Shown: positions 60,301-61,195 of the stretch, piece after piece
Layout of the letters: the number at the start of each line of letters is the position of its first letter
Position numbering within the stretch: position 1 is the stretch's first letter
From: Sinotaia quadrata
Taxonomy: Eukaryota > Mollusca > Gastropoda > Architaenioglossa > Viviparidae
DNA length: 64,000 bases
Direction of reading: 5' to 3'
Assembly (NCBI GenBank): GCA_028829895.1
Contig: CM054183.1
Span: 17,223,975-17,287,974, forward strand
Made by a program: the position numbers and the translations under genes
The notes under the pieces: model-generated
The model's database searches: none
What the model saw: the letters and a program-made list of their open reading frames with translations, nothing else
Told to the model about the DNA's origin: nothing

Positions 60301-61195
60301 TTGTGGCTGCCTGTTGCACACCCCTGTACTCCAGCATTTATTTGTCATCTTTATTTTTCACCTTGCACATTTGCAGATTATTAATAAAATCTATTCAACT
60401 TTGCATACAATTTATTCTGCTGTATTAAAAATTGAAGAATTATTTTTTATATTAATATGAAAAGATTTAAAAATTTTAAATTTTGTATAGATAATGCTGG
60501 AAACACAAAAGACACCCCAAATCAAGCAAGCATGTCATGCACCTAACCGTCTGATAGATCTTCAGTCCTTGAGTACAGGGCTAGAGAAATGCCAAAAATC
60601 TTTGAATGACTACCTGGATGCCAAGAGAAATGCCTTTCCTCGCTTCTTTTTCATATCTGATGATGAGTTGCTCTCCATATTGGGCAGCTCAGACCCAGAG
60701 TGTGTCCAGGAACACATGATCAAGGTATAGAGATGAACTCCTATTAATTTTCTTTCACAGAAATAATTGCTTTAAGGAAATTGTCTTTAATATTAACATT
60801 TTTTCAGGAGTGTGTAATAATGAAGATTCTGTTGCTTTTACACATAAAATAATATTATCTGCATTTTCAGAAATGTGTGCAAAATTGTTAGTTCACTTTA
60901 TTTTGTGTTGATAGTTTCATTGTTCGAATTTACATAAAAAATATAAAAAATATAATGTATTTATTTTGTAGATGTTTGACAACATTGCATCACAGATATT
61001 TGGGAAGGGCAATAGTCTAGAGTGTATTTCAACGGCCTTGAAATCTGCAGAAGGAGAAGTAATGGAGTTTCGTAGCCCAGTAGTGGTGGAAGGTCGAGTG
61101 GAGGATTGGATGACAAGTGTCCTGGGAGAGATGCGGCGAACAAACAGGCTCATCACCAAAGAAGCCATCTTTTACTACAGCTATCAGAAATCTCG
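1353..61195 (+). CDS. DNAH10: Axonemal dynein heavy chain 10-like gene, internal part (21 exons)
   Basis: Joining 21 exons gives about 1,263 uninterrupted codons. Residues 1 to about 740 are dynein tail (DHC_N1 type); about 740 to 1263 are linker (DHC_N2 type). Diagnostic stretches include KAVTGDPKRIDDV in exon 1, RSAEGAF in exon 2, SIGPLLIKLEGMVTHTNTGK in exon 9, QRKWMYLEGIFIGGDIR in exon 19, FFISDDELLSILGSSDP in exon 20 and MRRTNRLITKEAIF in exon 21. These match what I remember of DNAH10 better than the outer-arm beta (DNAH9/11/17) or cytoplasmic chains. In the family, this chain is the beta heavy chain of inner-arm I1/f dynein on axonemal doublet microtubules; tail and linker carry assembly and force transmission. 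The motor (AAA1-6, stalk) is expected beyond 64000 and the N-terminus before position 1. Codons are split at exon joins 4/5, 10/11, 15/16 and after exon 21; all other joins are phase 0. The paralogue assignment is from memory, without an alignment. Confidence 0.85.
1688..1936 (+). CDS. DNAH10: DNAH10-like exon 2 (tail)
   Basis: 83 codons, phase 0, acceptor TTTATAG and donor GAA/GTAAGT. It contains the tail stretch AFIDESFQSLRSAEGAFEML, which is typical of this dynein subgroup. Confidence 0.88.
2218..2381. mobile_element. hAT-type MITE, 164 bp, in intron 2
   Basis: Left end CAGGGTTTCTCAGC and right end GGTTGAGAAAGGGCTG are imperfect inverted repeats. The flanks CTGTATGG (2210-2217) and CTTTATGG (2382-2389) agree in 7 of 8 bases, the expected 8-bp target duplication of hAT elements. 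There is no coding capacity. It lies just upstream of exon 3 without touching its splice signals. Confidence 0.75.
2449..2625 (+). CDS. DNAH10: DNAH10-like exon 3 (tail)
   Basis: 59 codons, phase 0, acceptor CATTACAG and donor ATG/GTGAGC. It carries the NPPIAGSIYWCR motif, the tail's conserved PPVAG-x-W/F-R element, followed by FHRIKHSI. Confidence 0.88.
2626..3230. other. Intron 3, nothing recognised
   Basis: AT-rich intron sequence. Two overlapping open frames near 2820-3031 are T-rich and low in complexity, with no motif, and are taken as chance. Confidence 0.55.
3231..3429 (+). CDS. DNAH10: DNAH10-like exon 4 (tail)
   Basis: 66 codons plus one base. Acceptor CATCAATAG; the donor is read as GTG/GTTAGT at 3430, chosen because only this gives the right phase for exon 5 (G + GG makes Gly). 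It encodes VEEILPSLLRNTLLVP. A GT at 3427 is a weaker alternative donor and would break the frame. Confidence 0.78.
4290..4352. repeat. Perfect 19-bp inverted repeat (hairpin) in intron 4
   Basis: The arms at 4290-4308 (TATTTGTAACTTCCTTTAA) and 4334-4352 are exact reverse complements, separated by 25 bases, which would make a 63-nt stem-loop in RNA. No target duplication or long inverted-repeat extension is visible, so it may be a tiny MITE, a precursor-like hairpin or chance. Confidence 0.7.
4517..4537. repeat. Poly-T tract
   Basis: An uninterrupted run of 21 T in intron 4. It is a simple mononucleotide repeat. Confidence 0.8.
5100..5600. repeat. Minisatellite, ~60-bp unit, intron 4
   Basis: About eight degenerate copies of a unit containing GACTGGGAATAGTCCA, CCTCCACTC, TTCACCC and AAAGGAGGTGAC. 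Related fragments persist to about 5870 (GTCACTGGGAATA, AAGAGGTGAC). The rest of intron 4 (3430-6552) shows nothing else recognisable. Confidence 0.8.
6553..6680 (+). CDS. DNAH10: DNAH10-like exon 5 (tail)
   Basis: Two bases complete the split Gly codon, then 42 codons. Acceptor TTGTTACAG and donor GAA/GTATAT. It encodes TEAKYLEQLGF, a conserved tail motif of dynein heavy chains. Confidence 0.83.
7063..7200. repeat. Short tandem repeat with unit AGAAAAATAGGTGATG..
   Basis: Three to four irregular copies of AGAAAAATA followed by GATG(C/T)TCATTGTAATTAG and GTAGACAG in intron 5. Nothing else recognisable lies between 6681 and 8260. Confidence 0.6.
8271..8900. repeat. Minisatellite block A, ~36-50-bp unit, intron 5
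   Basis: More than ten degenerate copies of a unit with GGAATTCCTTTGAACTATAA followed by TACACATGAAGGAAG. The open frame on the - strand at 8604-8843 is only the repeat read through. It is the first of three neighbouring arrays with related cores. Confidence 0.85.
8950..9225. repeat. Minisatellite block B, 36-bp unit, intron 5
   Basis: About seven to eight near-identical 36-bp copies containing TGACCAAGAAATTATTCTGA followed by ACTATGCTATACATG. Since 36 is a multiple of 3, the - strand stays open and spells a 12-residue repeat (VNMYSIVQNNFL). I take this as a by-product of the period, not a gene. Confidence 0.9.
9290..9515. repeat. Minisatellite block C, 36-bp unit, intron 5
   Basis: About six near-identical 36-bp copies containing GAATTCTTTTGAACAGTTTT followed by ATACTTAAAGAAAAGG. 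Open frames exist on both strands purely because the period is a multiple of 3. It ends about 160 bp before exon 6. Confidence 0.9.
9676..9762 (+). CDS. DNAH10: DNAH10-like exon 6 (tail)
   Basis: 29 codons, phase 0, acceptor TTGTGGCAG and donor GAG/GTAAGC. It encodes YVAGLKHMLHRYQSVISTLD, which follows the KYLEQLGF motif of exon 5 at the usual spacing. Confidence 0.83.
11842..12658 (-). mobile_element. hAT deletion derivative nested in the piggyBac transposase
   Basis: Ends CAGTGGTGCACAAACT and AGTTTGTGCATCCCTG form inverted repeats, and CTCTACAA is found exactly on both sides (11834-11841 and 12659-12666), a perfect 8-bp hAT target duplication. Subterminal GGGCC-rich stretches are typical of this hAT group. 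Removing it and one target copy rejoins the piggyBac coding region, so it arrived after the piggyBac element. Confidence 0.92.
12053..12315 (-). pseudogene. Fused N- and C-terminal remnants of a hAT transposase
   Basis: On the - strand the ATG at 12315 starts MAANRKRKVDKENRQFNDDW, the N-terminus of GTF2IRD2/ZBED5-type hAT transposases. About 20 codons later, after a frame change, the sequence reads GSTYCCKQAFSQMK and LTDDNLEAILHLSTSNIKPD, the hAT C-terminal dimerisation segment, ending in a stop. Everything between (zinc finger and catalytic core) is missing, so this is an internal-deletion element that could only be moved by another copy. Confidence 0.82.
13550..14250. repeat. ~181-bp tandem repeat at the piggyBac 3' end
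   Basis: Four copies of a unit containing CTTCTTCATTTTTCTGTCTT, GGGATTTGTGAAAAAAA, TTCTTGAACTGGACATGTG and CTTCACTTGGATTTGTGCTT. Anchors at 13611, 13792, 13973 and 14135 give spacings of 181, 181 and 162. It lies between the transposase and the right inverted repeat, so it belongs to the element. Confidence 0.85.
14736..16770. other. Remainder of intron 6, one 55-bp duplication
   Basis: Mostly featureless AT-rich sequence. At 15466-15575 a 55-bp segment (TGCTTTAAACTGTTAAGA..GAAAAGCATCATCA) occurs twice in tandem. Short open frames here have no recognisable motif. Confidence 0.6.
16771..16991 (+). repeat. Imperfect tandem copies ending at the exon 7 splice acceptor
   Basis: ATTTCTTCACAGTTG occurs at about 16777 and 16867. 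GTAAATCTATGTTT..TATGATTA occurs at about 16839 and 16930, and the last partial copy TGTTTCTATGATTAAAG is the exon 7 acceptor itself. Two acceptor-like TTCACAG and one extra GATTAAAG therefore lie upstream of the real site. Confidence 0.75.
16992..17105 (+). CDS. DNAH10: DNAH10-like exon 7 (tail)
   Basis: 38 codons, phase 0, acceptor GATTAAAG and donor CTG/GTGAGT. It contains ILNWNSLCINGFINKC, the dynein tail L-x-W-x-S-x-x-I element. It follows exon 6 after a 7.2-kb intron enlarged by a piggyBac insertion. The acceptor has a poor pyrimidine tract, and near-copies of the region lie just upstream. Confidence 0.82.
17207..17347 (+). CDS. DNAH10: DNAH10-like exon 8 (tail)
   Basis: 47 codons, phase 0, acceptor TTTTGCAG and donor AAG/GTAAAT. 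It encodes ISKFESLVGQVHKIKRDIKH, an alpha-helical tail segment. The intron before it is only 101 bp, the shortest in the window. Confidence 0.84.
17348..18180. other. Intron 8, left part
   Basis: AT-rich sequence to about 17760, then a block richer in CpG (17800-18050) unlike normal intron sequence here. No coding motif was seen. It probably starts a cluster of transposon remnants reaching about 23600. Confidence 0.4.
18835..19060. repeat. Short tandem repeats, purine-rich
   Basis: Three copies of a unit around GCAGTATATTG(C/T)AG at 18845-18895, then a purine-rich stretch at 18957-19045 with a 27-bp unit (AAGAGGAGAGAAGAGGAG) in tandem. The purine strand is strongly asymmetric. Confidence 0.7.
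19688..19924 (+). pseudogene. LTR-retrotransposon RNase H end, fragment
   Basis: The frame ends LTEFCVTNIHYIKGTANVGA followed by DYMSRA and a stop. This is the C-terminal end of RNase H in Gypsy-like Pol proteins (I-x-Y-I-K-G-x-x-N-V-x-A-D-x-x-S-R). The upstream part has no clear resemblance, and reverse transcriptase and integrase are absent, so it is a rearranged scrap. A 31-bp stretch of it recurs at about 20152. Confidence 0.6.
20145..21460. mobile_element. Probable LTR-like remnant in intron 8
   Basis: A GC- and CpG-richer block beginning TGTGTGACAGACTTCTGACC, which repeats the 31 bp seen inside the RNase H fragment at 19834. It holds an AATAAA-like signal near 20383 and a CACC/GGTG-rich hairpin near 21405-21435. 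No matching second LTR or target duplication was found, so the class and both ends are uncertain. Confidence 0.35.
21461..24935. other. Intron 8, right part
   Basis: Two more CpG-richer stretches (about 22860-23060 and 23200-23640) look transposon-derived but could not be classed. The remainder is AT-rich without visible repeats or coding motifs. A segment near 21840 (GGGCCTTGAGTTATGAAC) resembles a pogo/Tigger-like end, but no partner end was found. Confidence 0.35.
24936..25124 (+). CDS. DNAH10: DNAH10-like exon 9 (tail)
   Basis: 63 codons, phase 0, acceptor TTGCTTCAG and donor AAG/GTAAGA. It encodes SIGPLLIKLEGMVTHTNTGK followed by SPKFLLYYRYWEGKIFN, one of the most recognisable pieces of the tail in this paralogue group. 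Confidence 0.88.
25125..26650. other. Intron 9, left part
   Basis: No recognisable coding or repeat structure. A 163-codon open frame starts at 26239; it shows no motif, runs into the minisatellite that follows, and is treated as chance although it is one of the longer non-repeat frames in the window. Confidence 0.45.
26660..27380. repeat. Minisatellite, ~55-70-bp unit, intron 9
   Basis: About eleven irregular copies of a unit with GAGTTTTACCAAGTGACACA, GCAGAGAACAAAGCTCTAGG and TCTCCCATTAAGGGTAATG. A unique insert lies at about 26935-27005. Confidence 0.85.
27873..28104. repeat. Exact 116-bp tandem duplication
   Basis: The 116 bp from TATCAGCTGTGTATACTGAG to TCTGACTATTTTT are repeated immediately with no visible difference. 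It lies about 330 bp before exon 10. Identity implies a recent duplication or, less interestingly, an assembly artefact. Confidence 0.9.
28436..28596 (+). CDS. DNAH10: DNAH10-like exon 10 (tail)
   Basis: 53 codons plus two bases (CG), donor CG/GTATGA and acceptor TTTGTAAATAG. It encodes VPLFQMNAILAVPDVILHP and ends in the CVRDAVER segment whose Arg codon is completed by exon 11. The acceptor lacks a strong pyrimidine tract. Confidence 0.83.
28625..29460. repeat. Minisatellite starting just after the exon 10 donor
   Basis: About twelve degenerate copies of a 50-70-bp unit with GTTTATTGGGAAGAGTGCTT, ACATTGAGTTATATTATTGG and TTAATGTTTAACATTTG; later copies carry ACTCACAATGGGCAGTATAA. The first recognisable unit (AAGAAGAGTACTAACAGTGG) is about 30 bp into intron 10. 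Confidence 0.8.
29470..30912 (-). pseudogene. hAT transposase (GTF2IRD2/ZBED5-like), inactivated
   Basis: Read on the - strand, the pieces follow the family order: an N-terminal DEWTTKYCF element, a zinc finger (CLLCHESVAVFKEYNLKRHY, then TKH), SLALDESTDVHDTAQL, a TTD motif holding a catalytic Asp, HCVIHQENLC, RGLNHIQFKALLDD, and a last stretch ALTDEFGRRFQDFKNLEPQF. Several frameshifts (near 30890, 30640, 30190 and 29890) and an internal stop break it. The C-terminal dimerisation region is missing: the left edge at about 29465 abuts the minisatellite. It lies antisense to the dynein gene in intron 10. Confidence 0.85.
31285..32620. other. Unclassified transposon-like block in intron 10
   Basis: Base composition changes here to a GC-richer sequence with more CpG. 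A ~75-bp repeat is visible at about 32323-32430 (CCTGTTTACATTTGT twice). A related pair of segments with CTAACAGTTTGACA occurs near 32560 and 32670. No coding motif or clear ends were found; it may be a second insertion within the hAT element. Confidence 0.35.
32690..32785 (-). mobile_element. hAT terminus (right end)
   Basis: The + strand ends GTTTGCCCACCCCTAG after GGGCCGCATGTGGCCCACGG. Reversed, it is AGGGGTGGGCAAACT with the GGCCGCA subterminal stretch common in this hAT group. It is probably the 5' end of the transposase copy at 29470-30912, separated from it by other inserted sequence. The opposite end was not found. Confidence 0.6.
33182..33413 (+). CDS. DNAH10: DNAH10-like exon 11 (tail), GC donor
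   Basis: One base completes Arg, then 77 codons. The acceptor is ATTCATCAG. It encodes TKVFVRWMNGSCIDTPP and a helix ending RHLWKSEK. Reading on past Lys gives Ala, Ser and a stop. The only junction that keeps the frame into exon 12 is AAG/GCAAGT, a GC-AG intron whose other bases match the donor consensus. Confidence 0.83.
33414..34462 (+). other. Intron 11 (GC-AG)
   Basis: It starts GCAAGT and ends GAATTTCAG. Near 33492 CAGGGCTGGGGAAAG looks a little like a hAT end but has no partner. Nothing else was recognised. Confidence 0.6.
34463..34717 (+). CDS. DNAH10: DNAH10-like exon 12 (tail)
   Basis: 85 codons, phase 0, acceptor GAATTTCAG and donor TAT/GTAAGT. It begins EDIIIKWLTTMPNFVWFDEK, matching the tail region after the W-K-x-D-K helix. 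The donor and the first bases of the intron are repeated several times downstream. Confidence 0.85.
34711..34975 (+). repeat. Tandem copies of the exon 12 splice donor
   Basis: The real donor region TATGTAAGTAAAGCC (34715) recurs at 34766, and weaker copies follow near 34836, 34887 and 34938, each followed by TTTGGTAATATTAA-like and AGTATAGA-like sequence. GTAAGT is intact at 34718, 34769 and 34887. Unit length is about 50-70 bp. Confidence 0.8.
35254..35854. mobile_element. hAT-type non-autonomous element, ~600 bp, intron 12
   Basis: Left end CAGGGGTGTCGAGCCTTTTT and right end ATGGGCCACCCTTG are hAT-like inverted repeats with GGGCC-type subterminal bases. The flanking 8 bp match poorly, so the insertion is old or an edge is misplaced. 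Inside, a 93-bp segment (AGCAGCACACCTGCCA.. to TGCATGGATTTATTCTA) is duplicated at 35568-35752. No transposase remains. Confidence 0.65.
35860..37514. other. Rest of intron 12
   Basis: AT-rich sequence. A weak repeat with GCTGAACATTCATCTTGTAT..GCATTGCCT recurs three times between about 37090 and 37245. Nothing else was recognised. Confidence 0.5.
37515..37673 (+). CDS. DNAH10: DNAH10-like exon 13 (tail to linker)
   Basis: 53 codons, phase 0, acceptor ATGTTTAG and donor CCG/GTATAG. It encodes SLEDLKFVLSAISDIKAMSL, a conserved segment before the linker. Confidence 0.86.
38363..39150. repeat. Minisatellite with 39/78-bp structure plus lead-in, intron 13
   Basis: A unique lead-in (38363-38471) is followed by many copies of TTTCTTTGTGAATGCATACT-TTAAAAGTCATTC. 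From 38800 on, a higher-order unit of about 78 bp alternates this with TTATTGTTTTGATTATACAC-TTTTAGTCATTCATC. The lead-in and the simple form of the array recur at 40761-41050. Confidence 0.82.
39483..39680. mobile_element. hAT-type MITE, 198 bp, intron 13
   Basis: CAGGGGTCACCAACCTTTTT at the left is the inverted repeat of the right end GTTGGTGACCCCTG. Flanks CTCTAGGC (39475-39482) and CTCTAGAC (39681-39688) match in 7 of 8 bases. GC-rich GGGCGACCTGGTGCCCGCGG precedes the right end. No coding capacity. Confidence 0.88.
40761..41050. repeat. Second copy of the 38363 lead-in and array
   Basis: TAAGTCTGAATGGCATGTAT and the following ~100 bp (to CTTGCACACTTTAA) match 38363-38471 with scattered changes, then continue into the same CTTTCTGCTTGCATAGTTTA type of repeat. 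The region between the copies is not recognised. Confidence 0.75.
41325..41650. repeat. Minisatellite, ~35-bp unit
   Basis: About nine copies of CTTGTCATTGTGACAATCCT-GCCTCA(C/T)(A/G)CCTCTTTC in intron 13. The open frame across the start is repeat-driven. Confidence 0.85.
42294..42371. repeat. CA microsatellite
   Basis: (CA)n with a short CG-containing start (ACACGCGCGCACGCACAC), about 78 bp. The His/Thr and Val/Cys frames read across it are artefacts of the dinucleotide. Confidence 0.95.
42821..43798 (+). repeat. Left LTR
   Basis: Starts TGTAGCCCGTTTAGG and ends CGATCCATTCCACA. AATAAA at 43606-43611 is a likely polyadenylation signal, and TATAATGAG near 43470 is a possible promoter element. 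It ends 7 bp before the primer-binding site. Confidence 0.88.
43749..44258 (+). CDS. Repeat-encoded open frame inside the LTR element, function unknown
   Basis: A 169-codon frame starts in the LTR end and runs through three 36-codon repeats (AERDGRGSRHGRDSTPHG, then TPTTIHRGMTDANFM). Repeat starts are at 43901, 44009 and 44117. The residues are mostly polar and charged; no gag zinc knuckle, protease or other domain is seen. The - strand (43518-44273, 251 codons) is open too, because the repeat length is a multiple of 3 and GC-rich. Whether either strand is translated is unknown; I favour non-coding or RNA-structural use. Confidence 0.3.
   Translation: MTHMTNNYNNHTRSIPQQNWRCEQDGPKGCEEWPNNIFWLDRRTAAINIIAERDGSDSRHGPDSTPHGTNNTPTTIHRGTTDANFMAERDGRGSRHGRDSTPHGTNKTPTTIHRGMTDANFMAERDGRGSRHGRDSTPHGANNALTTILRGMTDARYHQQQQKKTVRTS
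43806..43824 (+). other. Primer-binding site resembling tRNA-Ser 3' end
   Basis: TGGCGCTGCGAGCAGGAT begins with TGG (complement of the tRNA CCA end). As far as I remember, its complement closely matches the 3' end of animal tRNA-Ser, which would serve as primer for reverse transcription. The tRNA comparison is from memory. Confidence 0.55.
43901..44218 (+). repeat. Three 108-bp GC-rich repeats inside the LTR element
   Basis: Copies start AGAGAGGGACGGCAG at 43901, 44009 and 44117 and contain GCCGACATGGCC, ACAGCACACCGCATGGC and CGACGACCATCC. The last two copies are nearly identical. Composition is far above the AT-rich surroundings. Confidence 0.9.
44300..45280 (+). repeat. Right LTR
   Basis: Almost identical to the left LTR over its full length; ends CCATTCCATCACA before the TTAG target copy. 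Preceded by the polypurine tract at 44289-44299. Confidence 0.9.
45285..46177. other. End of intron 13, nothing recognised
   Basis: AT-rich intron sequence without visible repeats or coding motifs up to the exon 14 acceptor. Confidence 0.55.
46178..46294 (+). CDS. DNAH10: DNAH10-like exon 14 (start of linker region)
   Basis: 39 codons, phase 0, acceptor ATGTCTAAG and a weak donor CAA/GTTGGT. It encodes VPQQWDNLLMKAKNVDAKL, matching the family segment with a conserved Trp and a KNVD motif. The acceptor has no clear pyrimidine tract, so its exact edge is less certain than the identity of the exon. Confidence 0.78.
46680..47065. repeat. Minisatellite, ~45-55-bp unit, intron 14
   Basis: About seven degenerate copies of TTTTGCATCATTTTAGTGCT-TGGACTCATTCA-TTGTTGTCCCGAGG. 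Confidence 0.8.
47510..47890. repeat. Minisatellite, ~41-bp unit, intron 14
   Basis: About nine copies of GAAGTAAGAACTGCATTGTA-TGGATGTTGATTTTCATTAAT. A related isolated copy without the TAAGAACT part precedes it near 47330. Confidence 0.85.
48166..48268 (+). CDS. DNAH10: DNAH10-like exon 15 (linker)
   Basis: 34 codons plus one base, acceptor TTGGTTGCAG and donor AAAG/GTAGGT. It encodes LLEGPGVVGNNLDKG, with the last Gly codon completed by exon 16. The 3' end of this exon together with its splice donor is repeated three more times in the following intron. Confidence 0.83.
48229..48496 (+). repeat. Exon 15 end plus splice donor, repeated four times
   Basis: The exon end CTGGAGGGACCTGGTGTTGT, GGATAAAG and donor GTAGGTCCTGAATGG is followed by three degenerate copies starting near 48290, 48353 and 48434. 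Copy 3 again has AATAAAGGTAGGTCCTGA with an intact donor at 48475; copy 1 has AAAAGTAGGT; copy 2 has lost the GT at that point. Splicing from a downstream copy would read the TGA directly after the first donor and truncate the protein. Confidence 0.88.
48590..49745. repeat. Minisatellite ending near the exon 16 acceptor, ~48-54-bp unit
   Basis: About two dozen copies. A first block (to about 48900) has GAAGAATGTGATTTTTGAAT-GCAGTTATTTATAAAGCTG-TAACAAATT. A second block has GATTGAAGAATGTGATTTTT-AATTGCAAGTGTTTTTAAAG-CTAAGT. The sequence just before exon 16 (CTGAATGTGAATTTTGAATG-TAG/GTGTGG) matches the unit, so the real acceptor is itself a diverged unit. Confidence 0.88.
49798..49976 (+). CDS. 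DNAH10: DNAH10-like exon 16 (linker), GC donor
   Basis: Two bases complete Gly, then 59 codons; acceptor TTGAATGTAG. It encodes LTNAEKLFELPITLYPELVQ, a strongly conserved linker motif. The frame into exon 17 is kept only if the intron starts at AAAAG/GCATGT, so this is a second GC-AG intron. A GT four bases later would shift the frame. Confidence 0.85.
49977..51172 (+). other. Intron 16 (GC-AG)
   Basis: It starts GCATGT and ends TTTTGACAG. Apart from the MITE at 50541-50854, only AT-rich sequence is seen. Confidence 0.6.
50541..50854. mobile_element. pogo/Tigger-like MITE, ~310 bp
   Basis: Left TATAGTGAAACCTTGCTAAT and right ATTAGCAAGGTTTCATTATA are inverted repeats with one mismatch over about 20 bp, bounded by TA as expected for Tc1/mariner-superfamily insertions. 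The CC-TTGCTAAT-CTGAA core resembles pogo/Tigger ends. No coding capacity. Confidence 0.75.
51173..51541 (+). CDS. DNAH10: DNAH10-like exon 17 (linker, DHC_N2)
   Basis: 123 codons, the longest exon here, phase 0; acceptor TTTTGACAG and donor AAG/GTGAAT. It carries the DHC_N2 signatures WSETLWANL, LKNESLRERHWKELM and FAMELHRF, which place it in the linker. A minisatellite begins almost directly after the donor. Confidence 0.9.
51545..52390. repeat. Minisatellite starting at the exon 17 donor, ~57-62-bp unit
   Basis: About thirteen copies of GTGAGAAAGTGCTGCCTTGT-AAATTGAGTTCCTGGTGTAT-TGTCAGTGCAGTTATAGTAA. The first, most diverged copy starts within 10 bp of the real donor (TGTAAAGTGAGAAAGTG). 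Many copies keep ATAGTAAGTGAG, which contains a perfect GTAAGT, and TGTCAGTGCAG. Confidence 0.88.
52391..53073. other. Rest of intron 17
   Basis: AT-rich sequence, nothing recognised. Confidence 0.5.
53074..53307 (+). CDS. DNAH10: DNAH10-like exon 18 (linker)
   Basis: 78 codons, phase 0, acceptor GGATACAG and donor GAT/GTGGGT. It encodes YVLGPMDEITQCLDDTSMNL and SRYIGPFAGLVQIWEKSL, the conserved D-E-I-x-x-x-L-D-D and P-F linker elements. Reading through the donor soon reaches a stop. Confidence 0.89.
53763..54447. mobile_element. piggyBac-type MITE, 685 bp, intron 18
   Basis: TTAA flanks both ends (53759-53762 and 54448-54451). The left end CCTTTTCAACCCTG and the right end, read inward, CGCTTCCATCCCTG agree in 10 of 14 bases. 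Inside, on the - strand, lies a short transposase N-terminus. Confidence 0.75.
53960..54200 (-). pseudogene. N-terminal remnant of a piggyBac-like transposase
   Basis: Read on the - strand: MAKSDSESDVLLSKIE, a stop, then DSLSDEVLESSNKSSESDEE and an acidic stretch ending in DEEMDQDDPYPLFET. An acidic Ser/Asp/Glu-rich N-terminus is usual for this family, but the catalytic core is absent, so the parent element was internally deleted. The family call leans on the TTAA-bounded element around it. Confidence 0.5.
54452..55925. other. Intron 18, middle part
   Basis: AT-rich sequence. A weak duplication (AATGGAGACATTGACTG.. and AATGGAAACATTGACTG..) lies at about 55215-55325. Nothing else was recognised. 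Confidence 0.5.
55926..57130. mobile_element. Unclassified transposon-like block with hairpin repeats
   Basis: Composition shifts to a mixed, CpG-containing sequence from about 55926, ending with CGTCGCGCGATG near 57125. Between 56518 and 56794 short hairpins occur at intervals (see findings). No coding motif, LTR pair or target duplication was identified, so the class is unknown. Confidence 0.35.
57513..57635 (+). CDS. DNAH10: DNAH10-like exon 19 (linker)
   Basis: 41 codons, phase 0, acceptor AATCCATAG and donor AAG/GTTTGT. It encodes WMLVQRKWMYLEGIFIGGDI followed by QLPEEAKKF. The W-x-x-x-Q-x-x-W-x-Y-L-E core is a hallmark of all dynein linkers. Confidence 0.92.
57636..58360. other. Intron 19, left part
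   Basis: AT-rich, with a short hairpin TTAGGTT-AATAA-AACCTAA at about 58127-58145 and a CpG-containing stretch at 58255-58275. It may belong to the inactivated hAT copy that follows, but no coding match was seen. Confidence 0.4.
58361..59520 (-). pseudogene. Second hAT transposase (GTF2IRD2/ZBED5-like), inactivated
   Basis: Read on the - strand: an N-terminal KKQKIDDEGRIFNNDWSNKY-type start, a zinc-finger segment CVICQTTIAVMKEYNIK with MKH (the usual RHY is CNY here), then YSFALDESTDIHFTAQL, GLTTDGTSSMTG with the catalytic Asp in TTDG, HCIIHQEGLC, NYIHARGLNHQQFKAFLEEL and WLNIAATLKKRFWNLRKEI. The core 218 codons are open, but stops and frameshifts break the N-terminal third (59000-59300), and the C-terminal part is missing. 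Its sequence differs clearly from the copy at 29470-30912. Confidence 0.86.
60262..60326 (-). mobile_element. hAT terminus of the second copy (right end)
   Basis: The + strand ends GGCTGCCTGTTGCACACCCC-TG; reversed this is CAGGGGTGTGCAACAGGCAG, a hAT-type end, preceded by GGGCCACACTGACTGGC. It lies on the 5' side of the transposase at 58361-59520 and probably belongs to it. No matching left end was found, so that side seems truncated. Confidence 0.65.
60491..60724 (+). CDS. DNAH10: DNAH10-like exon 20 (linker)
   Basis: 78 codons, phase 0, acceptor TTTGTATAG and donor AAG/GTATAG. It encodes GLEKCQKSLNDYLDAKRNAF and FFISDDELLSILGSSDP, the R-x-x-F-P-R-F-F-F-x-S-x-x-x-L-L-x-I-L signature common to dynein linkers. 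Confidence 0.93.
60972..61195 (+). CDS. DNAH10: DNAH10-like exon 21, last in window (end of linker)
   Basis: 74 codons plus two bases (CG), acceptor TATTTTGTAG and a weak donor CG/GTCTGC. It encodes EGEVMEFRSPVVVEGRVEDW and MRRTNRLITKEAIFYYSYQ. The family continues into a short D-W-x-x-x-Q segment and then AAA1; no such continuation was found up to 64000, so the next exon is probably beyond the window. Confidence 0.88.
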